Shown piece by piece: positions 27,775 through 35,058 of a DNA stretch of 64,000 bases. A program made the position numbers and the translations under genes. Source of the DNA: a bacterium (GTDB taxonomy: Bacteria; Planctomycetota; UBA1135; UBA2386). The notes below the pieces were generated by a model. That model had not been told where the DNA came from and made no database searches. It saw only the letters and a list, made by a program, of their open reading frames with translations. The DNA is taken from the NCBI GenBank assembly GCA_030432695.1, contig JAUILN010000001.1, positions 496,001-560,000 of the forward strand, read 5' to 3'. Position 1 is the stretch's first letter. Each line of letters opens with the position of its first letter.

Positions 27775-28940
27775 GGGGTGTGAAGGATGACGACCGCGGG
27801 GTTGCCGAGCCAGAGGTTGCCGGTGGGATCGAGGACGGCGCCTTGCAGGGTGATCGCGCTGCCGTCGACCCCGGGCGGGACCGTGGTCTGGAACGTCAGG
27901 CCGCTGGGAGGCACCGGACCAAGTGCGATCACGACCGCGTCGGGCGGGAGGGCGAGCACCCCCGGTTGGCCGAGTAGGATCGGCGGGATCGGGTTCCCGA
28001 GCACCAGCACGCCGGGCCAGTTCGCGGTCGCGGACAGGATCGCTCGGAAGGTCTCACCCGGACCGGCGCCGACGGCGTGGACGGCGGGCACCGGGACGAC
28101 CTCCAGCGGACGGTCGCTCTGCACCGGAGGGCCGCCGGTCCGGGTCGAGAGCGTGGTCGCCGGGTCGACGCGCACCGTGGAGTTCGTTGCGACGAGCGCG
28201 GGCGTGTCGAGGGGTCCGGGGCCGAGCACGCCGAGACCGGCATCGAGGCCGCTGTCGCGGTCGACGACCAACGTGCTGTCGACGAGGACGATGGCGGGTC
28301 CGGGGTTGGAGCGCAGCGGTCCGATCAGTCCCTGGCTGCGGCTGCCTTCCAGCGTCGACGCGGTCACCAGCACGAGGCTGCGCTCGGCGGTCAGGCTGGC
28401 GGGGCCGGGGATCCCGCCGCTGGCGAAGCTGCGGACCTGCAGTTCCACCTGCGACAGGGTGACGACGGCGTCGGCGATCCGAGCCTCGCCCGCCAGCGCC
28501 ATGGCGCTGAAGGTCACGTGGCTGGAGTTCCAGACCGCGTTCGGCACGTCGCCGATCTGCAGGATCGACTCGAAGTGGACCGTGCCGGGGTTGTCGTGGA
28601 TCACCAGGCCGCCCGAGCCCATGAAGCTCAGCAGTTGGCCGCCGTGGACCGCGAACCGCCGGCCGGCCGGGATGCCGTGGACCTGGATCCCGAACAGCGT
28701 GGCTGCGGGGTCGACGAGGATCCGCAGCGCCTTGGAGGTCGTGAATGGCCCGTAGTTGCCGGGCCGGACCTCGAGCCGGTCGCCGTGCACGACCTGCGGG
28801 GCGGCCACCGCGGTCACGAGGTCTGCGAAGTCCGCGCCGTCGCCGCCGACCAGCCAGGTGGTTTGGCCGGGCAGGAGGCCTGTGACACCGACTCCGAGAC
28901 CCAGCGCCAGGACGAGCGACGTGCGGGGAGCGGTAGCCAT
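27771..28940 (-). CDS. Secreted beta-helix-like protein with a common C-terminal module
   Basis: A 389-residue exported protein. The signal peptide (about 7-24) ends LLPGQ. It then begins TTWLVGGDGADFADLVTAV, the opening of right-handed parallel beta-helix proteins, where periodic segments lay out tandem coils (for example VTFSAMALAGEARIADAVV, VTLSQVELQVRSFASGG). The last 80 residues form a beta-rich module resembling the ends of other secreted proteins here (about 42144, 30651, 40631). No pectate-lyase catalytic residues are recognised, so an enzymatic call is not justified. The start is the ATG at 28938-28940, preceded by a strong Shine-Dalgarno AGGAGGT with a 5-base spacer. It is translationally coupled (ATGA) to the downstream GST. 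Confidence 0.7.
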   Translation of the reverse strand: MATAPRTSLVLALGLGVGVTGLLPGQTTWLVGGDGADFADLVTAVAAPQVVHGDRLEVRPGNYGPFTTSKALRILVDPAATLFGIQVHGIPAGRRFAVHGGQLLSFMGSGGLVIHDNPGTVHFESILQIGDVPNAVWNSSHVTFSAMALAGEARIADAVVTLSQVELQVRSFASGGIPGPASLTAERSLVLVTASTLEGSRSQGLIGPLRSNPGPAIVLVDSTLVVDRDSGLDAGLGVLGPGPLDTPALVATNSTVRVDPATTLSTRTGGPPVQSDRPLEVVPVPAVHAVGAGPGETFRAILSATANWPGVLVLGNPIPPILLGQPGVLALPPDAVVIALGPVPPSGLTFQTTVPPGVDGSAITLQGAVLDPTGNLWLGNPAVVILHTP

Positions 28941-28945
28941 GACAG

Positions 28946-28952
28946 ACCTCCT
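28946..28952 (-). promoter_or_regulatory. Strong ribosome-binding site AGGAGGT
   Basis: A full Shine-Dalgarno, five bases before the ATG at 28940. It decides the start within a much longer open frame and contrasts with the SD-less genes elsewhere in the window. Confidence 0.7.
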
Positions 28953-29091
28953 GATGTGGGAACTGAATGCGTCGAAGCCATTGTACCGCGCGGCGCACCG
29001 CTGCTCCGTCGAGGACTTCACCAACGGGGGCGACCCGGCGGCGGCACGAAATCGCCAGGCCACTTGCGCAACCGGGACCGCCGCGGTGAAT

Positions 29092-29112
29092 ATGCCTCGG
29101 GACCCGAGGCAT
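29092..29112. promoter_or_regulatory. Perfect palindrome upstream of padR, operator candidate
   Basis: ATGCCTCGGG, one base, CCCGAGGCAT: two exact 10-base arms, ending 18 bases before the PadR start codon. PadR regulators usually autoregulate by binding an inverted repeat beginning ATG/ATGT and ending CAT/ACAT in their own promoter, which this fits. The site could also control the divergent secreted gene at 28940. Confidence 0.6.
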
Positions 29113-29130
29113 CGGGTGTCGAGGTAATGC

Positions 29131-29511
29131 ATGGCCGAGCGCTTCCCCCCGGAACTCCTGAAGGGCACCACCGACCTGGTGGTCCTGGCCGTCCTGGCCC
29201 GCGAGCGGCTGCACGGCTACGCGCTGATCCAGCGGTTGCGCGAGTCGTCCGGCGACCGCTTCCGGATCAACGAGGGCTCGCTGTATCCGCTGCTGCACCG
29301 TCTCGAGCGGGCGAAGTGGCTGCGGGCGCGCGAGCAGGAGGCCGGCGGGCGGGTGCGCAAGAGCTACGAGACGACCGCGGCCGGCAAGAAGGAGCTGGCG
29401 CGGCGGACCCGCGAGTGGGAGGCGTTCCGCGACGCCGTGCAGGACCTCGTCGCCCCGCACCCGGACAGCTCGGAGAGGCCGTCCGGCAACCGCGAAAGGA
29501 GCCCACGATGA
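29131..29511 (+). CDS. PadR-family transcriptional regulator
   Basis: A 126-residue winged-helix regulator of the short PadR subfamily. It shows LLKGTTDLVVLAVLARERLH, GYALIQRLRESSGDRFRINE, GSLYPLLHRLERAKWL and KSYETTAAGKKELARRTREW, matching the family core. Such proteins repress their own operon and respond to small lipophilic compounds or cell-envelope stress. The ATG is at 29131, 18 bases after the perfect palindrome at 29092-29112. Its stop overlaps the start of the membrane protein gene as ATGA. A PadR gene next to a membrane protein with this kind of N-terminal helix bundle is a common two-gene unit, in which the membrane partner is the regulated or sensory component. Confidence 0.93.
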   Translation: MAERFPPELLKGTTDLVVLAVLARERLHGYALIQRLRESSGDRFRINEGSLYPLLHRLERAKWLRAREQEAGGRVRKSYETTAAGKKELARRTREWEAFRDAVQDLVAPHPDSSERPSGNRERSPR

Positions 29512-30581
29512 AACCAGTCCTGCAACGTATCGACGCCATCCTCGCCCGCATCCCGGCCGACAGTCGGAGTGGCCGGAAGATCCATGGCGAGATGGTCGAC
29601 CACCTCGGCGACGCGGTCGCCGCGCGGGTCGCCGAAGGAGAGGCCTACGAGGCGGCCCTCGAACACGCGGTCGACGACTTCGGTCCGGCCGACGAGCTCG
29701 AGCCGGCCTACTACCGGGACTACGTGCGGAGCCGCTACCTGCTGGGCTTCGTCGACCGCGAGGCGTTCGGCGACGGTCGACTGCTGCGCAGTCTGGGGAT
29801 CACCCTGCTGTTGCTGGGTGTGCTCTGCTACCAGGTTCTGCCCACGGTCGCTGCGCATGCCGGCTCGATGGCGCTGGTGCACGCGCTGCTCACCAGCGCG
29901 CTGCAGGATCCCGGGAGCGCCAGGGGTCTGATGGAGACCGCGGTCGAACAGACGCTGCCGTTCGAGCTCGATCCGCGGCTCGGCGCAGTCCGGCCGTGGG
30001 GAGTCGTCATGGGCGTCGGTCTGCTGCTGTTCGTCGTCGCCGGAGCTCGCTCGCTGCGGCGACTGAGGATGTCGGTCTCCGGTGCCGAGTTGCTGCTGCT
30101 GGGACTGCTCGGCGCCGGCGGAGCGGTGAGTCTGCTGACCACCGTCGACCCGAGTCGCTACGCGCTGGCCTTCATCGCCGGGGTGTTCCTGCCGGTGGCC
30201 GACGATCCGGCGCGCGATGGCCTCGAAGCCCAGGGCGTCTTCGCGTGGTGGACGAGCGTCGCGGTGGTCGCCGGCGGCGTCTGGATCTGGTTCCGTGCGT
30301 GGCGGGCGGGGGTCGCCGACACCTTCCTGCTACGGCAGGGCGCGTTCTGGCTGCTGGTGCTCGCGTTGTCCATCCACTGGATGTCGCACCCGCTGTTGCG
30401 CGACGGCTTGCTGCGGATGGCCGAAGACCCCGACGCGATCCCGCCGGCGCAGATCCACGGTCTGCTGACCGGCGACCTGACGCGCTTCGTGGCCGGGTCG
30501 GTGGGCCTGGTGGCCGCGACGCTCGGCCTCGGCCGGGTCTTCGCTGCCGCGGATCGGGTGTTCCTGGCTCGGGGGGGTTGA
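29508..30581 (+). CDS. Polytopic membrane protein, PadR partner (permease-prefix/HAAS-like N-terminus)
   Basis: A 357-residue protein. The cytoplasmic N-terminal helical domain (about 1-75) carries LARIPADSRSGRKIHGEMVD and EAALEHAVDDFGPADELEPA. This pattern is typical of the prefix domain of DUF1700/HAAS proteins that follow PadR regulators, where it is thought to bind the regulator. About six to eight hydrophobic segments follow (for example LGITLLLLGVLCYQVLPTVA near 90-110, VVMGVGLLLFVVAG near 165, AELLLLGLLGAGGAV near 195, and others to the C-terminus). No transport motif is seen. The ATG at 29508 overlaps the padR stop and follows the SD-like AAGGAG by about seven bases; the open frame upstream is not coding. 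The function of the membrane part is unknown. Confidence 0.78.
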   Translation: MKPVLQRIDAILARIPADSRSGRKIHGEMVDHLGDAVAARVAEGEAYEAALEHAVDDFGPADELEPAYYRDYVRSRYLLGFVDREAFGDGRLLRSLGITLLLLGVLCYQVLPTVAAHAGSMALVHALLTSALQDPGSARGLMETAVEQTLPFELDPRLGAVRPWGVVMGVGLLLFVVAGARSLRRLRMSVSGAELLLLGLLGAGGAVSLLTTVDPSRYALAFIAGVFLPVADDPARDGLEAQGVFAWWTSVAVVAGGVWIWFRAWRAGVADTFLLRQGAFWLLVLALSIHWMSHPLLRDGLLRMAEDPDAIPPAQIHGLLTGDLTRFVAGSVGLVAATLGLGRVFAAADRVFLARGG

Positions 30582-30650
30582 GCGCCCGGCGCGGGCGCTG
30601 GCAAAGGGCTAACCTCGACGCTCGCCCCGTCCTCGTTCGCCTGTCACACC

Positions 30651-32009
30651 ATGCCGATCGCCGACCCTTCGTTCGTCCGCGCCCTCGTCGCGCTGCCCCT
30701 GCTGTGCGTCTGTTCACTCCCGGCGCAGGAGGCGGTCTGGCTGCCGCTCGGCACCCACGAGGTCGCGCCGGCGCGCCGGGAGATGAACCTCGCCTTCGAC
30801 CCGGATGCCGGAACGGTCGTGTCGTTCTCGGGTGCGGGTGGTCTGGCCGGACCGTTCTTCGACGACACGTGGGTCTTCGACGGCCGGCACTGGAGCGAGG
30901 TCGCGACCCCGAATCGCCCGCGCAGTCGCTTCGAGGCGGCGATGTGCTACGACCCGATCCGCCGCCGCGTCGTGCTGTTCGGCGGCCGGGGCGAGTTCCT
31001 GCAGCCGTTGTTCGACACCTGGACCTTCGACGGGTCCGACTGGACCCGCATCGCGGCGGGCGCCGCCGACCCGGACGCGCAGGGTTCGTTGGTCTTCGAC
31101 CCCGTGCGGGGTACCTCGGTGTTGGTCCCCGAGGGACCCGGCCCGGTCCGCGAGTTCGACGGAGCGGTCTGGTCCGCGTCGACGCTGCCCGCCACCGTCG
31201 TGGAGTACGCCGCTGCCGTCTGGTCGGACCGTCGCGCGGCGATCGTCGCCGCCGCGGTGACCTCCCAGGGGATCGAGCTGCACGAGGCGACGGCGCTCGG
31301 CTGGAGCCCGATCGCGACGACCACCGTGACGCCGCCGTTCTTCCCGTTGTTGCAGCCGCGTCTGGTCGAGCTGCCCGATGGACGGATCCTGCTGCGCACG
31401 CAGTCGGCCGTAGGGGGCCTGCACTCCGAGGACTGGATCTTCGACGGCACCGACTGGGCGCAGGCCGCTCCGCTGCGGCAGGGCGTGACCCTGCAGGTGG
31501 AGCACCTCGTCGCGGGACCGGGCGGTCGGTCGTTGTTGGTCGGCAGTCCGGTCGCAGGGTTCACCGAGCAGGTCCACGTGCGACGGCGCTTCGAGGTCGG
31601 CGGCGGTCCCGGCTTCCAACCGATCGGCCCCGGGTGCGTCGGCAGTGCGGGGCGGACCCGGCTGGCCCCGGCGAACGGGACCTCGCCACGACTGGGAATG
31701 CGCTTCGAGCTCGACATCGCGCCGCTGCCCACCAGCCGGGTGAGCGTCGTCTGGCTGTCGTTCGGGCTCGAGTACCAGGTCCTCGGGTTGGGCGTCTTCG
31801 GCCTGCCGGACTGCGCGTTGGCGTTCGTGCCCGTCGACGACGTGCTGCTCGCCAACCGCTTCGGCAGCGCGCGTTGGGCAGCCGACATCCCCAACGATGC
31901 CGCGCTCGCCGGTGCCGCACTGTTGCTCCAGCCGCTGGTCCTCGATCCGGGGACGGGGGTGGCGGACGTCGTTCCGGGTCAGCCGTCGGCCCTGTTCCTC
32001 GACCGATGA
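30651..32009 (+). CDS. Secreted Kelch-like repeat protein (first of two tandem paralogs)
   Basis: A 452-residue exported protein with a signal peptide (about 9-26, ending SLPAQ). Three to four beta-propeller-type repeats follow, with the Kelch hallmark pairs Gly-Gly and Trp. Examples are TVVSFSGAGG ... DDTWVFDGRHWSEV, RRVVLFGGRGEF ... FDTWTFDGSDWTRI, and a later SEDWIFDGTDWAQA. The C-terminal 130 residues (from about GPGFQPIGPGCVGSAGRTRL) are a different, beta-rich module shared with the next gene and with the protein at 40631. There are no catalytic motifs, so a binding or surface-structure role is likely. The stop overlaps the start of the paralog downstream as ATGA, so the two are co-translated. 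Confidence 0.72.
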   Translation: MPIADPSFVRALVALPLLCVCSLPAQEAVWLPLGTHEVAPARREMNLAFDPDAGTVVSFSGAGGLAGPFFDDTWVFDGRHWSEVATPNRPRSRFEAAMCYDPIRRRVVLFGGRGEFLQPLFDTWTFDGSDWTRIAAGAADPDAQGSLVFDPVRGTSVLVPEGPGPVREFDGAVWSASTLPATVVEYAAAVWSDRRAAIVAAAVTSQGIELHEATALGWSPIATTTVTPPFFPLLQPRLVELPDGRILLRTQSAVGGLHSEDWIFDGTDWAQAAPLRQGVTLQVEHLVAGPGGRSLLVGSPVAGFTEQVHVRRRFEVGGGPGFQPIGPGCVGSAGRTRLAPANGTSPRLGMRFELDIAPLPTSRVSVVWLSFGLEYQVLGLGVFGLPDCALAFVPVDDVLLANRFGSARWAADIPNDAALAGAALLLQPLVLDPGTGVADVVPGQPSALFLDR

Positions 32010-33091
32010 ATGCACGGCGTGGATCGTCGATCCTCGGTGCGGTGGCAGCCGTCGGACTGAGTGCGCTGCCGGGGTCTGCCCAGAACATCGGCGACGTCTG
32101 GCTGCCGCTCGCCACCCATCGCCGCTTGCCGGCGCGCCCGTACCTGAACCTCGCCTACGACACATCCCGCGCCGAGGTCCTGTCGTTCTCCGGCGGCTCC
32201 GGCTTCACCATTCCACTGTTCGAGGACACCTTCCGGTTCGACGGCAGCTCGTGGACCGAGACCTCGATCCCCACGCCGCCCGGTTCGTTCGGCTCCGCGC
32301 TCTACAGCGCGCGCTGGGGATCCCTGGTGGTCAGCCAGCGGACCAGCGACGCCGTCCGGCTGTTCCGCTGGGCTGGCAGTGCGGGCTGGGTGGCGCTGCC
32401 GGCGACCTGTCACCCGCCGTCGTGGGCGTTCGCCACGCCGCGGTTGCTGGAGCTGCCCGATGGCCGGCTGTTGTTGCACACCGAGAGTCTGGCGGGGGGG
32501 CGCCACGTGGAGAGCTGGATCCACGACGGCGCCGACTGGACCCTGGTCGGTCCACGGTCGGCGACTCCGGCGGTGCAGGTCCCGCACCTGGTCGCGGATC
32601 CCGATGGCGGAGCGCTGTTGCTCGGGGCACCCCTCACCGATCCGCGGACGGACACGCTGGTGTTGCGGCGCCACGCGGTCGGTGAGGGCCCCGGCTTCCA
32701 CGCGGTCGGGCCGGGATGCCGAGGCAGTCGTGGTCGTCCTCGTCTGCGGTTGCTCGACGGCACCGCTCCGCGGCTCGGTAGCGAGCTGCGGATCGAGATC
32801 GCGCCGTTGCCCGTGAACCGTGCCGCCGTCGTGTGGCTGACCCTCGGGTTGCGCTTCGCGCCACTGGACCTCGGCCTGCAGGGTCTTCCGGGTTGTGTGC
32901 TGGCTTTCGAGAGCCTGGACGACGTGCTGTTGGCCAACCTCTTCGGGCGGGCCGAGTGGCGGGTCGCGATTCCCGACGAGCCTGCGTTGCAGGGCGGAGT
33001 GGTGTACCTGCAGTCGTTGGGTTCGGATCCAGGGGCCGTGTTCGGGGATGTCGTGCCCGGCGAGCCCGCGGTGCTGTTCCTCGACCGTTGA
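32006..33091 (+). CDS. Secreted Kelch-like repeat protein (second paralog, fewer repeats)
   Basis: A 361-residue exported paralog of the preceding gene. It has a signal peptide (about 7-25, ending LPGSAQ), then VWLPLATHRRLPARPYLNLA, very like the first copy. It has two repeat units (EVLSFSGGSG ... EDTFRFDGSSWTET and VESWIHDGADWTLV) but seems to have lost the central FGG repeat, making it about 90 residues shorter. The C-terminal module (GPGCRGSRGRPRLRLLDGTA ... GLPGCVLAFESLDDVLLANL ... VLFLDR) is well kept. The ATG at 32006 overlaps the previous stop by four bases. An intergenic repeat copy (33092-33196) begins directly after its stop codon. Function unknown; probably a surface or periplasmic partner of the first copy. 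Confidence 0.7.
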   Translation: MNARRGSSILGAVAAVGLSALPGSAQNIGDVWLPLATHRRLPARPYLNLAYDTSRAEVLSFSGGSGFTIPLFEDTFRFDGSSWTETSIPTPPGSFGSALYSARWGSLVVSQRTSDAVRLFRWAGSAGWVALPATCHPPSWAFATPRLLELPDGRLLLHTESLAGGRHVESWIHDGADWTLVGPRSATPAVQVPHLVADPDGGALLLGAPLTDPRTDTLVLRRHAVGEGPGFHAVGPGCRGSRGRPRLRLLDGTAPRLGSELRIEIAPLPVNRAAVVWLTLGLRFAPLDLGLQGLPGCVLAFESLDDVLLANLFGRAEWRVAIPDEPALQGGVVYLQSLGSDPGAVFGDVVPGEPAVLFLDR

Positions 33092-33196
33092 CTCTCGGGA
33101 ATGGTCGATGCCAGGGTGATCGTCAGCGCGTTCGGGTGCCTCGGGCAAGACGAGCGCAGCGGTCATGCCCATTCGATTGCGGAAGAAGCGGCGTTG
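33092..33196 (-). repeat. Dispersed intergenic repeat, copy A (about 105 bp)
   Basis: Read on the plus strand, this segment matches the reverse complement of 40222-40331 at roughly four of five bases. Long shared blocks include TGATCGTCAGCGCG, GTGCCTCGGG, GAGCGCAGCG and CATGCCCATTCG. Single-base insertions and deletions between copies break every reading frame, so it is not coding. No tRNA, terminator or transposon ends are recognised. Confidence 0.75.
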
Positions 33197-33254
33197 AGAC
33201 CTCCGATCGGCGCGGCGGATTGACCGCGGCGCCGCCCTGACTTCCGATGCCGCG

Positions 33255-34334
33255 ATGGCGCTTTCCTCGACGCTCCCTCGTTTCGTCGGTTCCACGCTGT
33301 GGCTCTGCGGGGCCCTGCTCGCCCAGGGCTCCGCACCGACCGCGCCGGCGGTCTCCACCGCGCTCGATCACGCAGCTGCAGCCGAGCACTCCGCCGCCAA
33401 CGAAGGCCTCGCCGTGCTGGTCTACGACCACGGCGAGCTGGTGTTCGAGGAGTATCAGAACGGCTACCGCGCCGAGACCCCGCAGCACCTGTTCAGCGGC
33501 ACCAAGTCGTTCGTTTCGGTGGTGGCGCTGGTCGCCGAGGCCGAAGGTCTGCTGACCCTCGACGAGCGCTGCGCCGACACGCTCACCGAATGGCAGGGCG
33601 ACGAGAAGCGCGAGCAGATCAAGGTGCACCATCTGCTCGACTTCACCAGCGGGCTGGAGAACGCCGACGGGGAGCTGCACACGGCGCGCTGCCGCGACAA
33701 GTACGCCCGCGCCGTCGCCTGCGAGTGCGAGTTCGAACCCGGCAAGCGATTCCGCTACGGCTCGAACCACGGGATGGCGTTCGGCGAGCTGTTCCAGCGC
33801 AAGCTCGACGCCGCGCGTGCGAACGACGACACCGTGCCGGTCGACTTCGTCGATTACCTCGAGCAGCGCGTCCTGGATCCGATCGACTGCGAGGTCGGCG
33901 GTTGGATCCGCGATGGGGTCAGCAATCCGGTGATGAGCTACGGCGCGATGCTGACCGCGCGCGAGTGGGCCAAGTTCGGTCTGCTGCTCCTCGCGCGTGG
34001 CAAGCACGGCGAGGAGCAGATCGTTCCGGATGCCCACTTCGATCAGCTCTTCGAGGGCACCAAGGCGAACCCGCGCTATGGCCTGAACTTCTGGTTGCAC
34101 GGACCGACGTTCCATCGCCGCAATGCGGCCGTCCCCGACGACGTGGTCGCTGCCGCCGGGATGTACGACCAGCGGTTGTTCCTGGTGCCGTCGCGCGAAC
34201 TCGTGATCGTCCGCTTCGGGCGGAACTTCGCGCCGAGTTCCGACTACGGCGACTTCGAGTTCCTCGAGGCGCTGTTCGGAGGCAAGGAGTCAGACGCGGC
34301 GAAGGGCACCGAGCGCGGCAAGCTTCCCGAGTGA
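33255..34334 (+). CDS. Secreted beta-lactamase-fold serine hydrolase (class C / DUF-type)
   Basis: A 359-residue exported hydrolase of the beta-lactamase/penicillin-binding-protein-like fold (Beta-lactamase superfamily). The signal peptide (about 8-24) ends LLAQG. The SxxK motif S81-G-T-K84 in HLFSGTKSFVSVV provides the nucleophile and general base. RYGSNHGMAFGELF (167-180) occupies the place of the YxN motif, and AREWAKFGLLLLARGKHGEEQ is the usual segment after it. The C-terminal GYDQ-like strand is AAGMYDQRLFLVPSRELVIV. Planctomycete relatives are mostly esterases or D-aminopeptidases, not antibiotic-resistance enzymes, so the substrate is left open. The start is the ATG at 33255; 33247 is out of frame. 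The previous 160 bases hold repeat copy A. Confidence 0.87.
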   Translation: MALSSTLPRFVGSTLWLCGALLAQGSAPTAPAVSTALDHAAAAEHSAANEGLAVLVYDHGELVFEEYQNGYRAETPQHLFSGTKSFVSVVALVAEAEGLLTLDERCADTLTEWQGDEKREQIKVHHLLDFTSGLENADGELHTARCRDKYARAVACECEFEPGKRFRYGSNHGMAFGELFQRKLDAARANDDTVPVDFVDYLEQRVLDPIDCEVGGWIRDGVSNPVMSYGAMLTAREWAKFGLLLLARGKHGEEQIVPDAHFDQLFEGTKANPRYGLNFWLHGPTFHRRNAAVPDDVVAAAGMYDQRLFLVPSRELVIVRFGRNFAPSSDYGDFEFLEALFGGKESDAAKGTERGKLPE

Positions 34335-34395
34335 CGTCGACGCGCGGCTCGGCTAGCCGGAACCACGCCCCCGGTTCCTCCTCGCACGAGATCGC

Positions 34396-35058
34396 ATGGG
34401 CCTCACTCCCGCATCCCGCGTCGTCTCCCGTTCCGCCGGCTTCACCCTGATCGAGCTGCTGGTGGTGATCGGCATCCTGGCGCTCCTCTCCGGCGTGCTC
34501 TACGCCTCCCTCAGTCAGGGCAACCAGGCCGCCGAGCGCTTCGCTGACCAGGCCAACCTGCGCTGGCACTACCAGGTCTTCACCGACTACCACACCAGCC
34601 ACGGCCACAAGCTGCCGCCGGGCACCGGGCATCGCTTCGTGCTGGAGCCCTGGGTGAGCCGCTCCGTGCAGCGGACCCCGGAGAACTTCGAGCGCTACTG
34701 GACGCCCGGCCTGCCGTCGCCGCGGCGCGAGGCGCTCGAGCTTCTCGACATGGAGAAGGTCTGGGACGACCGCAGCGCGCTCGACAGCGACGACACGCAG
34801 TACGCCGGTCCTTCGGCCGAGCTGAAGCAGCAGCGCCTGTTCGGCAACGAGACCCTGCCGTTGATGGCCAACGACAACGAGCACGGCCCGGCGTTCCTCG
34901 ACCACACGATCAACGTGCTGATGGGCGGCGGGCAGGTGCGGACGCTGGTGCTGGATCCGAACCTGATCCGGGAGGGCTTCGATCCGAGCGTGGCGGGCGC
35001 GACGTTCCCGGTGGGGGCGGGGTCGCCTCACGAGGTCTTGTCGCGGTTGGAGAAGTAG
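34396..35058 (+). CDS. Prepilin-type N-terminal methylation domain protein (type II secretion/pseudopilin-like)
   Basis: A 220-residue protein with the type IV prepilin leader. After a short basic leader (MGLTPASRVVSRSAG), processing would occur before Phe in G-FTLIELLVVIGILALL. The glutamate at +5 and the following hydrophobic helix are intact, so it should be cut and N-methylated by a prepilin peptidase encoded elsewhere. The C-terminal part is globular and has no cysteines. It lacks the H-X9-DG DUF1559 pattern common in planctomycete pseudopilins, but has LMANDNEHGPAFLDHTINVL and MGGGQVRTL near the end, similar to that family's ending. Its stop codon is immediately followed by the convergent UvrA2-like stop, without spacer. 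Confidence 0.9.
   Translation: MGLTPASRVVSRSAGFTLIELLVVIGILALLSGVLYASLSQGNQAAERFADQANLRWHYQVFTDYHTSHGHKLPPGTGHRFVLEPWVSRSVQRTPENFERYWTPGLPSPRREALELLDMEKVWDDRSALDSDDTQYAGPSAELKQQRLFGNETLPLMANDNEHGPAFLDHTINVLMGGGQVRTLVLDPNLIREGFDPSVAGATFPVGAGSPHEVLSRLEK

Noticed and set aside
28077..29507. Long open frames on the plus strand across 28077-30581 as one large protein
   Set aside because: The upstream half is antisense to the secreted beta-helix gene. The conserved protein starts at the ATG at 29508 with a Shine-Dalgarno-like site and an overlap with padR.
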